Shown here: positions 1-11,183 of the stretch, in pieces | Layout of the letters: each line of letters opens with the position of its first letter | How positions within the stretch are numbered: the stretch's first letter is position 1 | Source of the DNA: Fen-999 sp044220545 | GTDB lineage: Bacteria; Pseudomonadota; Gammaproteobacteria; Burkholderiales; Rhodocyclaceae | Direction: 5' to 3' | Assembly (NCBI GenBank): GCA_044220545.1 | Contig: JBGAQX010000002.1 | Span: forward strand, 196,200-260,199 | Length of the DNA stretch: 64,000 nucleotides | Position numbers and translations under genes: made by a program | The notes under the pieces: generated by a model | Told to the model about the DNA's origin: nothing | The model's database searches: none | Seen by the model: the letters and a program-made list of their open reading frames with translations, nothing else

Positions 1-1550
1 AGCATTCCCGAAGTCATGCCGGTGGCTTGGTGGCGCCCACTATTGGCACGCGGGGCACGGGGAGTCTCTATGCACGCCAGGGGGGCAGTCTCGACGAAGA
101 CACCACCTGGAAGCTATCGTTCCAGGGTCGCCATGCCGAGCCATCCAGGCAGAGCGCGAGTGGCGACAAGGGCAACGACCGCCTGAGCAACGCCTTGCTG
201 AATGCCCGTTTCGACCGAAGCCTCGGTGTCGGCCGTGATCTGGCGCTATGGGCCAAGGCCTCGCGGTCCTCGCTGGGCGATCTGGCCATGCTCGACTTGG
301 CGCCGACCCTGCCCCTTGCCATTCGTCCGCGGCAATTCACACAGGTTGATGCCGGCCAGAGTGTGGCCGGTCGCTATCGCTGGCTGACCGGCGCGGGCAT
401 CGAATCGTCGGTCCAGATGTCCCTGGAGTCATCGTCGATCGATATCAGCGACTATTTCGAACAGGATCGCACGACCGTTGACCTCGACTACCAAGGCCGC
501 TATACGTTTTCCGCCCACGACCTGCTATGGGGTTTGAGTCATCGCAGCAACTCCGACACCGCGACTCCGTCGGCCATCGTTCTGTCATTGGCCCATCCGA
601 AATATACCCAGCGGACGACGGGTGTTTTCGTCCATGACGACTGGACCCTGATTCCGGACCGGCTGCGGTTGGGCGCCGGCGCGCGCTGGGACTACACCAA
701 TCTCGGCGGTTACACATTTGCGCCGAATACCACTTTGATGTGGACGCCGTCCCATGGCGATACGGTCTGGGTCAAGTACGCCAAGGCGCCGCGCATGCCG
801 GCGCGCGCGGAGCACGATGCCAATGTGCTGATCGGCTTCCAGCCGGCGCGGCCACCTATTCCGCTGCCGGTGGTGATTCGCAACGCCCCGGGTAACGAGG
901 CATTGAAAGCCGAGACGATGAGAGGCATCGAGCTCGGCTATCGAACCCAGCTTTCGACCAACTTCAACGCCAATGTCACCGGCTATCGTCAGCGTTACAC
1001 GGATCGCGTTTCCGGTCGATTGGGGAACGTCGATATGGCGACACTGTTCCCGCTCGCCATCATTCAGGACGTGAATCCATGCAACTGTTCCGGCGGCTGG
1101 ATCACCGGCGCCGAGCTGGCCACCGATTGGCTGGTGCTGCCCGCCTGGCGCCTCCAGCTCTCCTACAGTTGGACGCGCATAGAAATGGAGGACTCCGGCA
1201 ACCCGGCCGCCCAGTCATCCATCAAGGATTCCGAGAAGGCGACTCCCCGCCACTACGGCTCGTTGCGCTCGCAGTGGAACCTGTCGCCAAGCCAGCAGTT
1301 CGATGCCTGGATTCGCGGTTCCGCCGGGTACTTCCGGACCAATGCGCCTTACTTCGATCTGGTGCGCGTCCCCGGCTATGTCACGCTGGACCTGCGCTAT
1401 GCCCACAAGCTGAGCAAGACCCTCGAGCTGGCCGCCACGGGTCGCAACCTGATCGGCGGTCGCCGCACCGAGTTCATCTCGGACTACATCCCCTCGGTTC
1501 CTCTCGAAATCGGCCCGTCGCTGTTGCTTTCAGCGCGCTGGACCTACTGA
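1..1550 (+). CDS. TonB-dependent outer-membrane receptor, 5'-truncated by window edge
   Basis: The frame is open from base 3 with no start codon in view, so the signal peptide, TonB box and most of the plug lie outside the window. The first residues read like the end of a plug domain; the rest is a beta-barrel with alternating aromatic strands (for example LRLGAGARWDYT), a late GRNLIGG segment typical of receptor barrels, and a C-terminal aromatic residue. A short Cys-rich NPCNCSGG stretch (about 1074-1097) looks like an extracellular loop. Such receptors take up siderophores, cobalamin or other ligands using TonB energy; the ligand here cannot be told. It ends 9 nt before the YfiR-like remnant and probably heads an operon with the kinase and second receptor downstream. 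Confidence 0.85.
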   Translation, partial: HSRSHAGGLVAPTIGTRGTGSLYARQGGSLDEDTTWKLSFQGRHAEPSRQSASGDKGNDRLSNALLNARFDRSLGVGRDLALWAKASRSSLGDLAMLDLAPTLPLAIRPRQFTQVDAGQSVAGRYRWLTGAGIESSVQMSLESSSIDISDYFEQDRTTVDLDYQGRYTFSAHDLLWGLSHRSNSDTATPSAIVLSLAHPKYTQRTTGVFVHDDWTLIPDRLRLGAGARWDYTNLGGYTFAPNTTLMWTPSHGDTVWVKYAKAPRMPARAEHDANVLIGFQPARPPIPLPVVIRNAPGNEALKAETMRGIELGYRTQLSTNFNANVTGYRQRYTDRVSGRLGNVDMATLFPLAIIQDVNPCNCSGGWITGAELATDWLVLPAWRLQLSYSWTRIEMEDSGNPAAQSSIKDSEKATPRHYGSLRSQWNLSPSQQFDAWIRGSAGYFRTNAPYFDLVRVPGYVTLDLRYAHKLSKTLELAATGRNLIGGRRTEFISDYIPSVPLEIGPSLLLSARWTY

Positions 1551-1559
1551 GCCGCCACC

Positions 1560-1983
1560 ATGTTTCTTGAGCGTCCGCGTTACTTGCTTGGCCGACTTGC
1601 GGCGACTTTCATGTTCGTGCTGGCTTGCGGGCATGGCTTCGCCGAGGTCAACACGGAACAGCAGCTCAAGGCGGCGTTTCTGGTCAATTTCCTCAAGTAC
1701 ATCGAGTGGCCGGGAAACGGGTCGAGCGCAACCATCTGCCTGTTCGGGCGCGATCAGTTGGGGCCCTATCTGGCGAACTACGAGGGGCGCTCCTGGAAGG
1801 CAAGCCGGTACTGGCTGTCAGCGATGTCGATAATTTTGCCCGACAGGGCGGAGGCATTGCGCTGGCGCGGTCGGAGGGGCGGCTACAGTTCGATGTCAAC
1901 GCCGATTCGTTGACCCGAGCCGGCCTCAAGCCGAGTTCGCAGATGATGCGCCTGGCGCGGCAGGTAATCGGCGGCGCCAAGTG

Positions 1984-1984
<1 letters not shown>
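1560..1984 (+). pseudogene. YfiR-like (DUF4154) periplasmic protein, internally deleted and frameshifted
   Basis: The gene starts at ATG 1560 with a signal peptide followed by a family-typical N-terminal half (LKAAFLVNFLKYIEWP, ICLFGRD). After about base 1785 that frame loses all similarity. The family-typical C-terminal half (GKPVLAVSD, FARQGGGIAL, LQFDVN, RAGL) continues in the frame two bases on and stops at 1982-1984. Joined, the halves make about 140 residues against roughly 170-190 usual for the family, and the middle segment is missing. This is an out-of-frame internal deletion near 1781-1797, or an assembly error, rather than a simple one-base slip. YfiR proteins act in the periplasm and often sit beside membrane signalling proteins, which fits the kinase that follows with a TGATG overlap. 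Confidence 0.75.
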
Positions 1985-3968
<1,984 letters not shown>

Positions 3969-3972
<4 letters not shown>

Positions 3973-5981
3973 GCGAGCCGCCGATGACTGCTTTGCGCCG
4001 TGCCGCCCTGGCCGCGCTCGCCGCCGCGCTGCTCGCCGGGCCGGCCCAGGCCGCTGCCGAGGCCGATGACATCGCCGAACTGTCCCTGGAAGAATTGCTC
4101 AAGATCCGGGTGATCCAGACCCCGAAGTTCTCCATCAACGCCGCGCTGACCCCGTCGGCGGTATCCGTGCTGACCCGGGCCGATATTCGCGCCTACGGCT
4201 GGCGGACCCTGGCTGACGCGTTGCGCTCGCTCAACGGCTACACCATCACCAGCGACCATACCTATTCCTTCGTCGGGGTCCGGGGTGTCTCGGCGCCGGG
4301 CGACTATCGATCACGGCTGCAACTGCTGATCGATGGCATCCCGGTCAACGAAAACGTCTATGGCAGCACCAATTTTGACAGCGCGTTTCCTCTGGATCTC
4401 GATCTGATCGAACAGATCGAGGTCGTGCGTGGCCCGAGCGCCTCGGTCTATGGAGGCGACTCCACTTTCGGTGTCATCAACGTCGTGACCCGCCATGGTG
4501 GCGGCCTGGAGGGCACGGAAGTATCCGCCAGCCGCGCCAGCGGCAGCGCCAGTGTCGGGCGGGTCAGTTGGGGGAAGCTCACCGAGAACGGCGCGGATGT
4601 GCTGTTGTCGTACACCGCCGGCAATGTCGGCGGACGCGGCCTGGCGTTTTCCGATCTGGCCGCGGCGGGTGTCGATCCGACTGTCCACGGAGTGCAAGGA
4701 GAACGGGCAGGCAAGTTCTTCGCACGGTACAAGACCGACCACTGGCGGGCGACGCTGATTCATTCGGCCCGGGACGAAATCATCCCCACCGGCTCCTACG
4801 GCACCCTGGTCGACGACAACCGGCACCGGGAGGCCGATGCCTACACCCTCGCCGAGCTTGCCGGCGACCAGAAGCTCGGCCAGGGCAATTCGCTGCACAG
4901 CCGCGTCTATGCCGGGCAATACATCTACAAGGGGGACTTTCCCTACGACTACCCGCCGTATGTCCTCAACCGCGATCGTGCCACCGGCCAGTGGTGGGGC
5001 CTGGAGAGTCGCCTGCTCTCGACCGCCTGGCAGGGACACCGCTGGATCGGCGGGATCGAATTCAAGGAGAATCGTCGCCAGGATCAGCGCAACGAAGATG
5101 TTGGCTACGGCTGTTTTGGCATCGATGGCGCGCCATGTCTCGACGATCGTCGGCGCAGCCGCCAGGGCAGCGTCTATGCGCAGGATGAACTCGCCATCGC
5201 CGATGCCACCTATCTCACGCTCGGTTTGCGCTACGACAAGCTGACGAGCATGCCGGGCCACTGGAGCCCGCGGGTCGGCCTGGTGCGCCAGAACGACCAC
5301 GGCGGCATCTTCAAGCTGCTCTACGCCACCGCTTTCAGCGACCCGACCGTCTATCAGCGCTACTACCTTCCGCCGACCTACGCGGTCGGCAATCCCGACC
5401 TGAAGCCGGAACGGATGAAGTCGCTGGACCTCGCCTGGGAGCAGCGTCTTGGCCCGCGTAGCGCGGTCACGGCGTCCCTGTACACTTTTCGCATTGCCGA
5501 CATGCTGGGTGTCGATGCCGCCACGGGGCTGTCGGGCAACCTGCCGGAGGTCACCGCGCGCGGCGCCGAGTTCGAGTTCCAGCATCGCTGGCGCAATCGC
5601 GCTTCCGTTCGCGTCGGCTATACGCGGCAGCAGCCGACCATCGCCTCCGGCTATCTGGAAAACATGCCGCGTGACGTCTTGCACGGCAATCTCGCCGCGC
5701 CCATTCTCGATAGCCAATGGCTGGCCGGCGTGGAAGGGCAACTGGTCGGTCGCCGCCTCACCGGCGACAGCGGCAACCGGGTGGCCGGCTATGCGATCGT
5801 CAATGTCAACCTGAGCTACCAGCCGGCCGCCGGGAATTGGGATGTCGCCCTGGGCATCTACAACCTGCTCGACCATCGCTACGACGACCCCGTGGCGCTC
5901 GATACCACGCTGGCCGGATTGCGCGACCGCATGCCGCAGTTCGGGCGCAATCTTCGGCTGAAGTTCACCGCGCGGTTCTAA
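3969..5981 (+). CDS. TonB-dependent outer-membrane receptor
   Basis: A 670-residue receptor. A signal peptide ending near GPAQA is followed by a short spacer with LSLEELLKI, the usual start of this receptor class. The plug is complete: SAVSVLTRADIRAYG, LIDGIPVNE, EVVRGPSASVYGGDS and GVINVVTR. A 22-strand-type barrel follows, ending in the aromatic FTARF. ATG 3969 overlaps the kinase stop (ATGA). Its position in one operon with a YfiR-like protein and a sensor kinase suggests that ligand uptake and sensing are linked, but no residue identifies the ligand. The upstream truncated receptor appears to belong to the same class. Confidence 0.9.
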
Positions 5982-6008
5982 GGCGGCCGGCCGGGTTGCG
6001 CCGTTGGC

Positions 6009-6731
6009 TCAGCCCATCACCCAGGGCATCACCACGGGCAGCAGCAGGGCCGTCATCAGGCCATTGAGCCCCATCGCCAGCGCGGCGAATGCACCCATCT
6101 GCTCACTTTCCTGAAACGCCCGCGCCGTGCCGATGCCGTGCGAGGCGATGCCCATGGCGAAGCCGCGTACCGCGTCGTCCTCGATGCGCAGCGCCCGATA
6201 GACGTAGCGCGCCCCGACGGCGCCAAGGATTCCCGTGGCGATGACCAGCACGGCAGTCAATGAAGGCAGCCCGCCGATCCGCTCGGCGACGCCCATGGCG
6301 ATCGGCGTGGTGACGGACTTCGGCGCCAGCGAGAGCAGCGTTGCCTTGCTGGCGCCGAGCAGGCCGCCGATGGCCACGGCCGAAAGGGCGGCGGTCAGCG
6401 AGCCGACCAGCAGCGAGGCAAGCAGCGGCAGCGCCATGCGTTTCAGCCGGCCCAGTTGGGCGTGAAGGGGGATGGCCAGCGCCACGGTGGCCGGGCCGAG
6501 CAGGAAGTGCACGAACTGGGCGCCGTCGAAATAGGTTCGGTAGGGCGTGTCGGTCGCCCACAACAGGGTGACCAGGGCCGTCACCGCCAGCAATACCGGG
6601 TTGGCCAGCGGATGCCCGCCGCAACGCTTGTGCAGGGCGTAGGCGCCCTGATAGGCGAGCAGGGTCAGGGTCAGGCCCAATAGCGGCGAGGCCGCCAGAT
6701 AGACCCATATCTCGCTGAGGCGTGGCGTCAT
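6009..6731 (-). CDS. lrgB: LrgB/CidB-family membrane protein
   Basis: 240 residues, almost all hydrophobic helices. The family signatures are FLLGPATVALAIPL, LAPKSVTTPIAMG, GILGA and GIASHGIGTARAF. LrgB proteins form a membrane pair with LrgA and were first described as antiholin-like regulators of murein hydrolase export; plant and bacterial relatives have been linked to glycolate/pyruvate-type transport, so the molecular role is unsettled. ATG 6731 overlaps the LrgA stop by 4 nt, and the two are clearly translationally coupled. The gene converges on the TonB receptor, with a 27-nt gap and no obvious terminator. Confidence 0.88.
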   Translation of the reverse strand: MTPRLSEIWVYLAASPLLGLTLTLLAYQGAYALHKRCGGHPLANPVLLAVTALVTLLWATDTPYRTYFDGAQFVHFLLGPATVALAIPLHAQLGRLKRMALPLLASLLVGSLTAALSAVAIGGLLGASKATLLSLAPKSVTTPIAMGVAERIGGLPSLTAVLVIATGILGAVGARYVYRALRIEDDAVRGFAMGIASHGIGTARAFQESEQMGAFAALAMGLNGLMTALLLPVVMPWVMG

Positions 6732-7090
6732 GGCGCACCCTTGCCGTTGTGGTGGCCACGCTGGCTCAACAGGCGCAGTACCACCGCCGTCACCGCGATG
6801 GTGATTGCCGTGCTGGCCACCAGCGACACGACCAGGGGCAGCCACTCGTCCGACACCCGCTGGAAGTGGAGCATCACGCCCGTGCCGGCGGGAACGAAAA
6901 GCAGGGACAAGTGCTGCAACAGGCCCTGCGCGGTGCCGCGCAACTCCGTCGATGGGCCGCCACGCCGGGTAAGTGCCGCGAAGAGCAGGGCCATGCCGAT
7001 CACCGGGCCGGGTATGGGCAGCGCCAGCGTCTGGGCGACCACTTCGCCGATCAGTTGGAAAACCAGGAGCAGGGTGATGGCGCCGATCAT
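6728..7090 (-). CDS. lrgA: LrgA/CidA-family holin-like membrane protein
   Basis: 120 residues with four predicted membrane helices. The family features are QLIGEVVAQTLALPIPGPVIGM near the N terminus and LSLLFVPAGTGVM in the middle. LrgA is the small partner of LrgB and resembles holins in size and topology. It is the first gene of the leftward lrgAB unit. The upstream gap to the divergent lipoprotein gene (7091-7246) must hold both promoters; I could not fix either with confidence. Confidence 0.88.
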   Translation of the reverse strand: MIGAITLLLVFQLIGEVVAQTLALPIPGPVIGMALLFAALTRRGGPSTELRGTAQGLLQHLSLLFVPAGTGVMLHFQRVSDEWLPLVVSLVASTAITIAVTAVVLRLLSQRGHHNGKGAP

Positions 7091-7246
7091 TCTTCAACAG
7101 CCGTTGCGCGGTGGTGGAATCGTATCATGTGGCCCCGCGTGCCTCGCGAGGCGCCTCGGCCGGGCGGGCACCGCCGGCCGAGAATGCGCCGGGGCGGAAC
7201 ACTGGTAAGATCAACATTATTTCCGTCTGACAACTGAGGAGCATTC

Positions 7247-7474
7247 ATGCGATACGTGGCTATTCTTGGTGGTCTTGTCCTGGCGTTGGCCGGTTGTGCC
7301 AACAAACATGCCTACGTGCAGGATGGTGCCGACGTGCTCAAGCACGATACCGATCTGGCTGCCTGCCGATCGGTGATGAGCGCCTACAGCAGTCGTGATG
7401 AGGCGCTCGATGCGATAGACAAGTGCATGGCCGACAAGGGCTACGCCAAAGTGATTTCCAAGTACGGCATGTAA
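7247..7474 (+). CDS. Small putative lipoprotein
   Basis: 75 residues. A signal peptide ends in a good lipobox (LALAGC, lipidated C17), followed by a short mature domain with two more cysteines (AACRSV and DKCMAD), which could form one disulfide in the periplasm. The ribosome site GAGGAG lies just upstream of ATG 7247. I do not recognise the family. The gene stands alone and is followed by a strong hairpin terminator. Confidence 0.75.
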   Translation: MRYVAILGGLVLALAGCANKHAYVQDGADVLKHDTDLAACRSVMSAYSSRDEALDAIDKCMADKGYAKVISKYGM

Positions 7475-7501
7475 CCGGAAGCTTCCGGTTGCTTGGTAGC
7501 G

Positions 7502-7531
7502 AAATGGGGGGCTCCGCCCCCCATTTGTTTT
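7502..7531. terminator. Rho-independent terminator, usable in both directions
   Basis: An 11-bp perfect stem, AAATGGGGGGC (7502-7512) with GCCCCCCATTT (7516-7526), around a 3-nt loop, followed by GTTTT on the plus strand. It sits between the converging lipoprotein gene and the end of the fad operon and could end both transcripts; the T run favours the plus strand. Confidence 0.8.
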
Positions 7532-7554
7532 GCCGCCGCAGTGGTGGTTTCCGC

Positions 7555-9210
7555 CTATTCCTTGAGCGCGCGGCGCAATACCTTGCCGACGTTGGTCTTC
7601 GGCAAGTCTTCCCGGAATTCAACCTGGTGGGGCACCTTGTACGAGGTCAACTGGGTGCGGCAGTAGGCGATGATGGCTTCCGCGGTCAGCGCCGGATCCT
7701 TGCGGACCACGAAAATTTTCACGGCCTCTCCCGAGTGTTCGCTGGGTACGCCGATGGCCGCCACCTCGCGGACGCCGGGGTGGGATGCCACCACTTCCTC
7801 GACCTCGTTGGGATAGACGTTGAAGCCGGAGACCAGGATCATGTCCTTCTTGCGGTCGACCAGGAAGACGAAGCCGTTCTCGTCAACATAGCCGACATCG
7901 CCGGTATGCAGGAAGCCATCGGCATGGAAGACCGAGGCGGTTTCTTCCGGCCGCTGCCAGTAACCCTTGGTGACCTGCGGGCCGCGCAGGCAGATCTCGC
8001 CGATCTGGGCGACGGCCAGTTCGGCGCCGGTGTCGTCGCGAATCGACAACTCGGTCGACGAGATGGGCAGGCCGATGGCGCCGTTGAAGGACTTCAGGTC
8101 CAGCGGATTCATGGTCGCCGCCGGCGATGTCTCGGTCAGCCCATAGGCCTGGATCAGCGCGCTGCCCGTGACCGCCTGCCAACGATCGGCAACCGGCTTT
8201 TGCACCGCCATGCCGCCACCGAGCGTGACGTGCAAATGGGAAAAATCCAGGCTGGCGAAATCAGGATGGTTGAGCAGGCCGTTGAACAGGGTATTGACGC
8301 CGGTGATGACCGTGAAGGGGACCTGTTTGAGTTCCTTGATGAAGCCGGGAATGTCGCGCGGATTGGCGATCAGCAGATTGGTCGCGCCGATGCGCAGGAA
8401 GGTCAGGCAATTCGCGGTCAGGGCGAAGATATGGTAGAGCGGCAATGCCGTGACGATCACCTCTTCGCGTTCGCGTACCGCAGAGCTGATCCAGGCATGG
8501 GCCTGGGTGACGTTGGAGACGATATTGCGATTCGTCAGCATCGCCCCCTTGGACACGCCGGTGGTGCCACCGGTGTATTGCAGAAAGGCCAAGTCGTCGA
8601 GACCGATCTCCGGTGCCTGGAAGGTCTGGCGGCGGCCCGCCGCGAGGGCCGTGTGCAGATCGAGCGCGCCCGGGATATGCCATTCGGGCACCATCTTCTT
8701 CACCTGGCGTACCACCAGATTGACGACAATCCCCTTGACGAAGCCGAGCATCTCGCCCATCGAGGTGACGATCACATGCCGGACGGCGGTGTGCGGCAGA
8801 ACCTGCTCCACGGTGTGGGCGAAGTTCTCCACCACCACGATCGCTTCGGCGCCGGAATCCTTCAACTGGTGTTCGAGTTCGCGCGGCGTATAGAGCGGAT
8901 TGCAATTCACGACGATGCAGCCCGCCCGCAACGCTCCAAATAGGCAGATCGGGTATTGGAGCAGGTTGGGCATCATCAGCGCGACGCGGCCGCCCTTGCC
9001 CAGGCCGATGCTTTGCAGCCAGCCGGCGAAGGCGAGCGACTGGCGGTCGAGCTCCGCGTAGGTGAGGCTCTTGCCCATGCTGAGGTAGGCGATTCGGTCC
9101 CCATAGCGCTGGCAGGCGTTGGCCATCAGCTCCGCCAGCGAGGATTCCGTCAGGGGACCGATTTCCGCCGGTATGCCTTGCGGATAGCTCTTGAGCCAGA
9201 TCTTGTCCAT
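7555..9210 (-). CDS. fadD: Long-chain-fatty-acid--CoA ligase
   Basis: A 551-residue acyl-adenylate-forming enzyme that activates fatty acids to acyl-CoA at the inner face of the membrane. The P-loop-like AMP motif is YTGGTTGVSKGAM; further motifs are QAYGLTE, GEICLRGPQ, TGDVGYVDENG, the FadD linker DRKKDMILVSGFNVYP, and the C-terminal catalytic lysine region KTNVGKVLRRAL. Length is normal for FadD. It is the last gene of the leftward fatty-acid operon, 16 nt after the chalcone-isomerase-like gene. Confidence 0.95.
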   Translation of the reverse strand: MDKIWLKSYPQGIPAEIGPLTESSLAELMANACQRYGDRIAYLSMGKSLTYAELDRQSLAFAGWLQSIGLGKGGRVALMMPNLLQYPICLFGALRAGCIVVNCNPLYTPRELEHQLKDSGAEAIVVVENFAHTVEQVLPHTAVRHVIVTSMGEMLGFVKGIVVNLVVRQVKKMVPEWHIPGALDLHTALAAGRRQTFQAPEIGLDDLAFLQYTGGTTGVSKGAMLTNRNIVSNVTQAHAWISSAVREREEVIVTALPLYHIFALTANCLTFLRIGATNLLIANPRDIPGFIKELKQVPFTVITGVNTLFNGLLNHPDFASLDFSHLHVTLGGGMAVQKPVADRWQAVTGSALIQAYGLTETSPAATMNPLDLKSFNGAIGLPISSTELSIRDDTGAELAVAQIGEICLRGPQVTKGYWQRPEETASVFHADGFLHTGDVGYVDENGFVFLVDRKKDMILVSGFNVYPNEVEEVVASHPGVREVAAIGVPSEHSGEAVKIFVVRKDPALTAEAIIAYCRTQLTSYKVPHQVEFREDLPKTNVGKVLRRALKE

Positions 9211-9226
9211 GATTTCCTCCCTCCGC

Positions 9227-9802
9227 TCAGCCGCCCAGCAGGGCCTGTTTCAGATCGGTGTCGGCCGGCTTGTCGCCGAGCCAGACCTTCAGCAGCGCGC
9301 GGCCGAACGGCTCGCCGGCGACGCTGCCGCGTGGCTGGCCGTTGAAGCCGATGTTGGTGCCTTCGCCGGAAAAATCGATGGTGATGAGGTCACCCTTCCG
9401 GGCGTTGCCGACGCCGCGCATCAGGCCTTCGAACTGATCGATCTCGGCCTTGAGCTTGGCCAGCTCGGCGGGGCTGTGGTTGTTGTGCAGCCCTTCCTTC
9501 AACGCGCCGACCAGCGAGTCGGCGTCCAGGTCCCGCATCATGTGCAGCGCCATGCGGCGCGGGTCACGCGTCTCGACGAGGGCGCTGGCGGCCGTTGTCT
9601 TCTTGGCCGCATACAGGGCCGCGACATAGACCTTGAAGAAGACCTTGGTGCGCACGCCGGCGCCGTTCAAGACCAGATCGGCATTGCCGATTCGGGCGCG
9701 GTCGTCAAGATGCACGCCGGCAACATCGGCGGCGCGAACCGCCGGAGTGACCAGAAGAGCCGCGGTCAGAACGACAGCGGTGGATAGTTTCTTGTTCAAC
9801 AT
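9227..9802 (-). CDS. Secreted chalcone-isomerase-like protein
   Basis: 191 residues. A signal peptide (LSTAVVLTAALLVTPAVRA) precedes a chalcone-isomerase-like fold: LNGAGVRTKVFFKVYVAALY, MHMMRDLDADSL, GDLITIDFSGEGTNIGFNG, LLKVWLGDKPAD. Bacterial members lack a known flavonoid substrate; plant relatives of the fold bind fatty acids. Its place between FadL and FadD suggests a periplasmic fatty-acid-binding role, which is inference. ATG 9802 was chosen over an upstream in-frame start because the signal peptide begins there. Confidence 0.8.
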   Translation of the reverse strand: MLNKKLSTAVVLTAALLVTPAVRAADVAGVHLDDRARIGNADLVLNGAGVRTKVFFKVYVAALYAAKKTTAASALVETRDPRRMALHMMRDLDADSLVGALKEGLHNNHSPAELAKLKAEIDQFEGLMRGVGNARKGDLITIDFSGEGTNIGFNGQPRGSVAGEPFGRALLKVWLGDKPADTDLKQALLGG

Positions 9803-9857
9803 CCCTTTGCCCTCCTCCGATGGCTGGCCCGGCGGGCGCCGGGCCAGGGATGACAAT

Positions 9858-11141
9858 TTAGAAGCTCATCGAGTACTGCGCGCCGAAGATCCAGGCGCTG
9901 TCGGAGTACGACCCCTTGACCAGGCCGCGCAGACTGCCGGACTGGTTGTTGTTGATGTCCGGATCTTTCACGTACAGGTAGGTGAGGCCGAGATCGAGGG
10001 CCGAAGCCTTGTTCGGCTTCCATTGCGCGCCGGTAGACAGCCAGACTCGGTTGTTGTCCGGCAGCGAAACCAGACGATGCTCCGGGTCGCGGATCGGCGT
10101 CTGGTCGTAGGCGGTGCCGAACTTAAGCTTCAAAGAGTCGGACAGCTTGTAATTGGCGCCCAGGGCCACCCGCCAAGTGTCGCGGAACTTGGTGTCGAGG
10201 GTTTGGGCGACGGTACCGTTGGCCCTGACCACATCGACCTTGTCGATACTGCTCCAGCCTGTCCAGGAAATGTCGCCGAGCATTTCCCATTGGCTGTTGA
10301 TGGCTTGGGTGGCGCTGATGATGAAGGTTTCAGGTAGCTCGATATCCGCCGTTGCCGGGCCGGATTGCGAGACGTGGAAGGCCGCCAGGGCCGCCGGGCC
10401 CGATGCGGTCAGGCTGCCATCCAGCTTGTGCTTGACCGACGAGCGGTAGGAGACGCCAACCTTGGTGCTCGGCGAGAGGTTGAGCAGCACGCCGGCATTC
10501 CAGCCCCAACTGTCGTCATCCGCTTTCAGTTGGACGGTCGTCGAGGTGAGTGGCACGGGTACGACTCCCGCGATCGGAGCGGGATTGACTCCGGCGATGC
10601 GGACATACTCGGCCTCCATGCGCTGCCAGTCGACGCCGAAGCCCAGCGAAACCATGTTGTTCACCCGGTAGGCGATCGACGGGTTGATGTTGTACGTCTT
10701 GATGTCGAACTTGATCGCCTGGGCGCCGCCGAGCCAGGGATTGTCATAGTCGGTCTTCAATCCGAAGGGGGCGCCGAAACCGACGCCAACATAGAGGTCC
10801 TTGTTGAGCGCCCAGGATAGGTAGCCATTGGGGATCAGGCCGAGGCCGCCGGGATCGCCGCCGCTGCCGGTCAGCGCGCCGGTGCTGGAACCGCTATTGG
10901 TGAACTCGTAGCTGGTCAACACGGCGGTCAGGCCGGCGGAGATTTCCCGTGGCTGCAACTGCGTCATGCCGGCCGGATTGAAGAAGATGGTGCTGGCGTT
11001 GTCGGCGACGGCGGCGGAGCCGGCGTAGGCATTGCCAAGGCCGCTGGCGTTCTGCTCCAGCAACTGGAACGCGGAAGCGACCGCCGAACCGGCGGAAAGC
11101 GCCAGAATGGCCGCGGGGATCAGTTTCATCGTTTGCTTCAT
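9858..11141 (-). CDS. fadL: FadL/OmpP1/TodX-family outer-membrane transporter
   Basis: 427 residues. A signal peptide precedes the FadL N-terminal hatch signature ASAFQLLEQNASGLGNAYAG and FFNPAGMTQL, then a beta-barrel with a C-terminal aromatic residue (AQYSMSF). This family carries long-chain fatty acids or other hydrophobic compounds across the outer membrane. It lies 42 nt downstream of the FadJ-like gene and completes the import-activation-oxidation pathway in one operon. The long open frame on the opposite strand is a GC shadow. Confidence 0.9.
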   Translation of the reverse strand: MKQTMKLIPAAILALSAGSAVASAFQLLEQNASGLGNAYAGSAAVADNASTIFFNPAGMTQLQPREISAGLTAVLTSYEFTNSGSSTGALTGSGGDPGGLGLIPNGYLSWALNKDLYVGVGFGAPFGLKTDYDNPWLGGAQAIKFDIKTYNINPSIAYRVNNMVSLGFGVDWQRMEAEYVRIAGVNPAPIAGVVPVPLTSTTVQLKADDDSWGWNAGVLLNLSPSTKVGVSYRSSVKHKLDGSLTASGPAALAAFHVSQSGPATADIELPETFIISATQAINSQWEMLGDISWTGWSSIDKVDVVRANGTVAQTLDTKFRDTWRVALGANYKLSDSLKLKFGTAYDQTPIRDPEHRLVSLPDNNRVWLSTGAQWKPNKASALDLGLTYLYVKDPDINNNQSGSLRGLVKGSYSDSAWIFGAQYSMSF

Positions 11142-11183
11142 GTTTTCTCCTCCTTGAGATTATGTTTCCCGTGTCTTCCGACT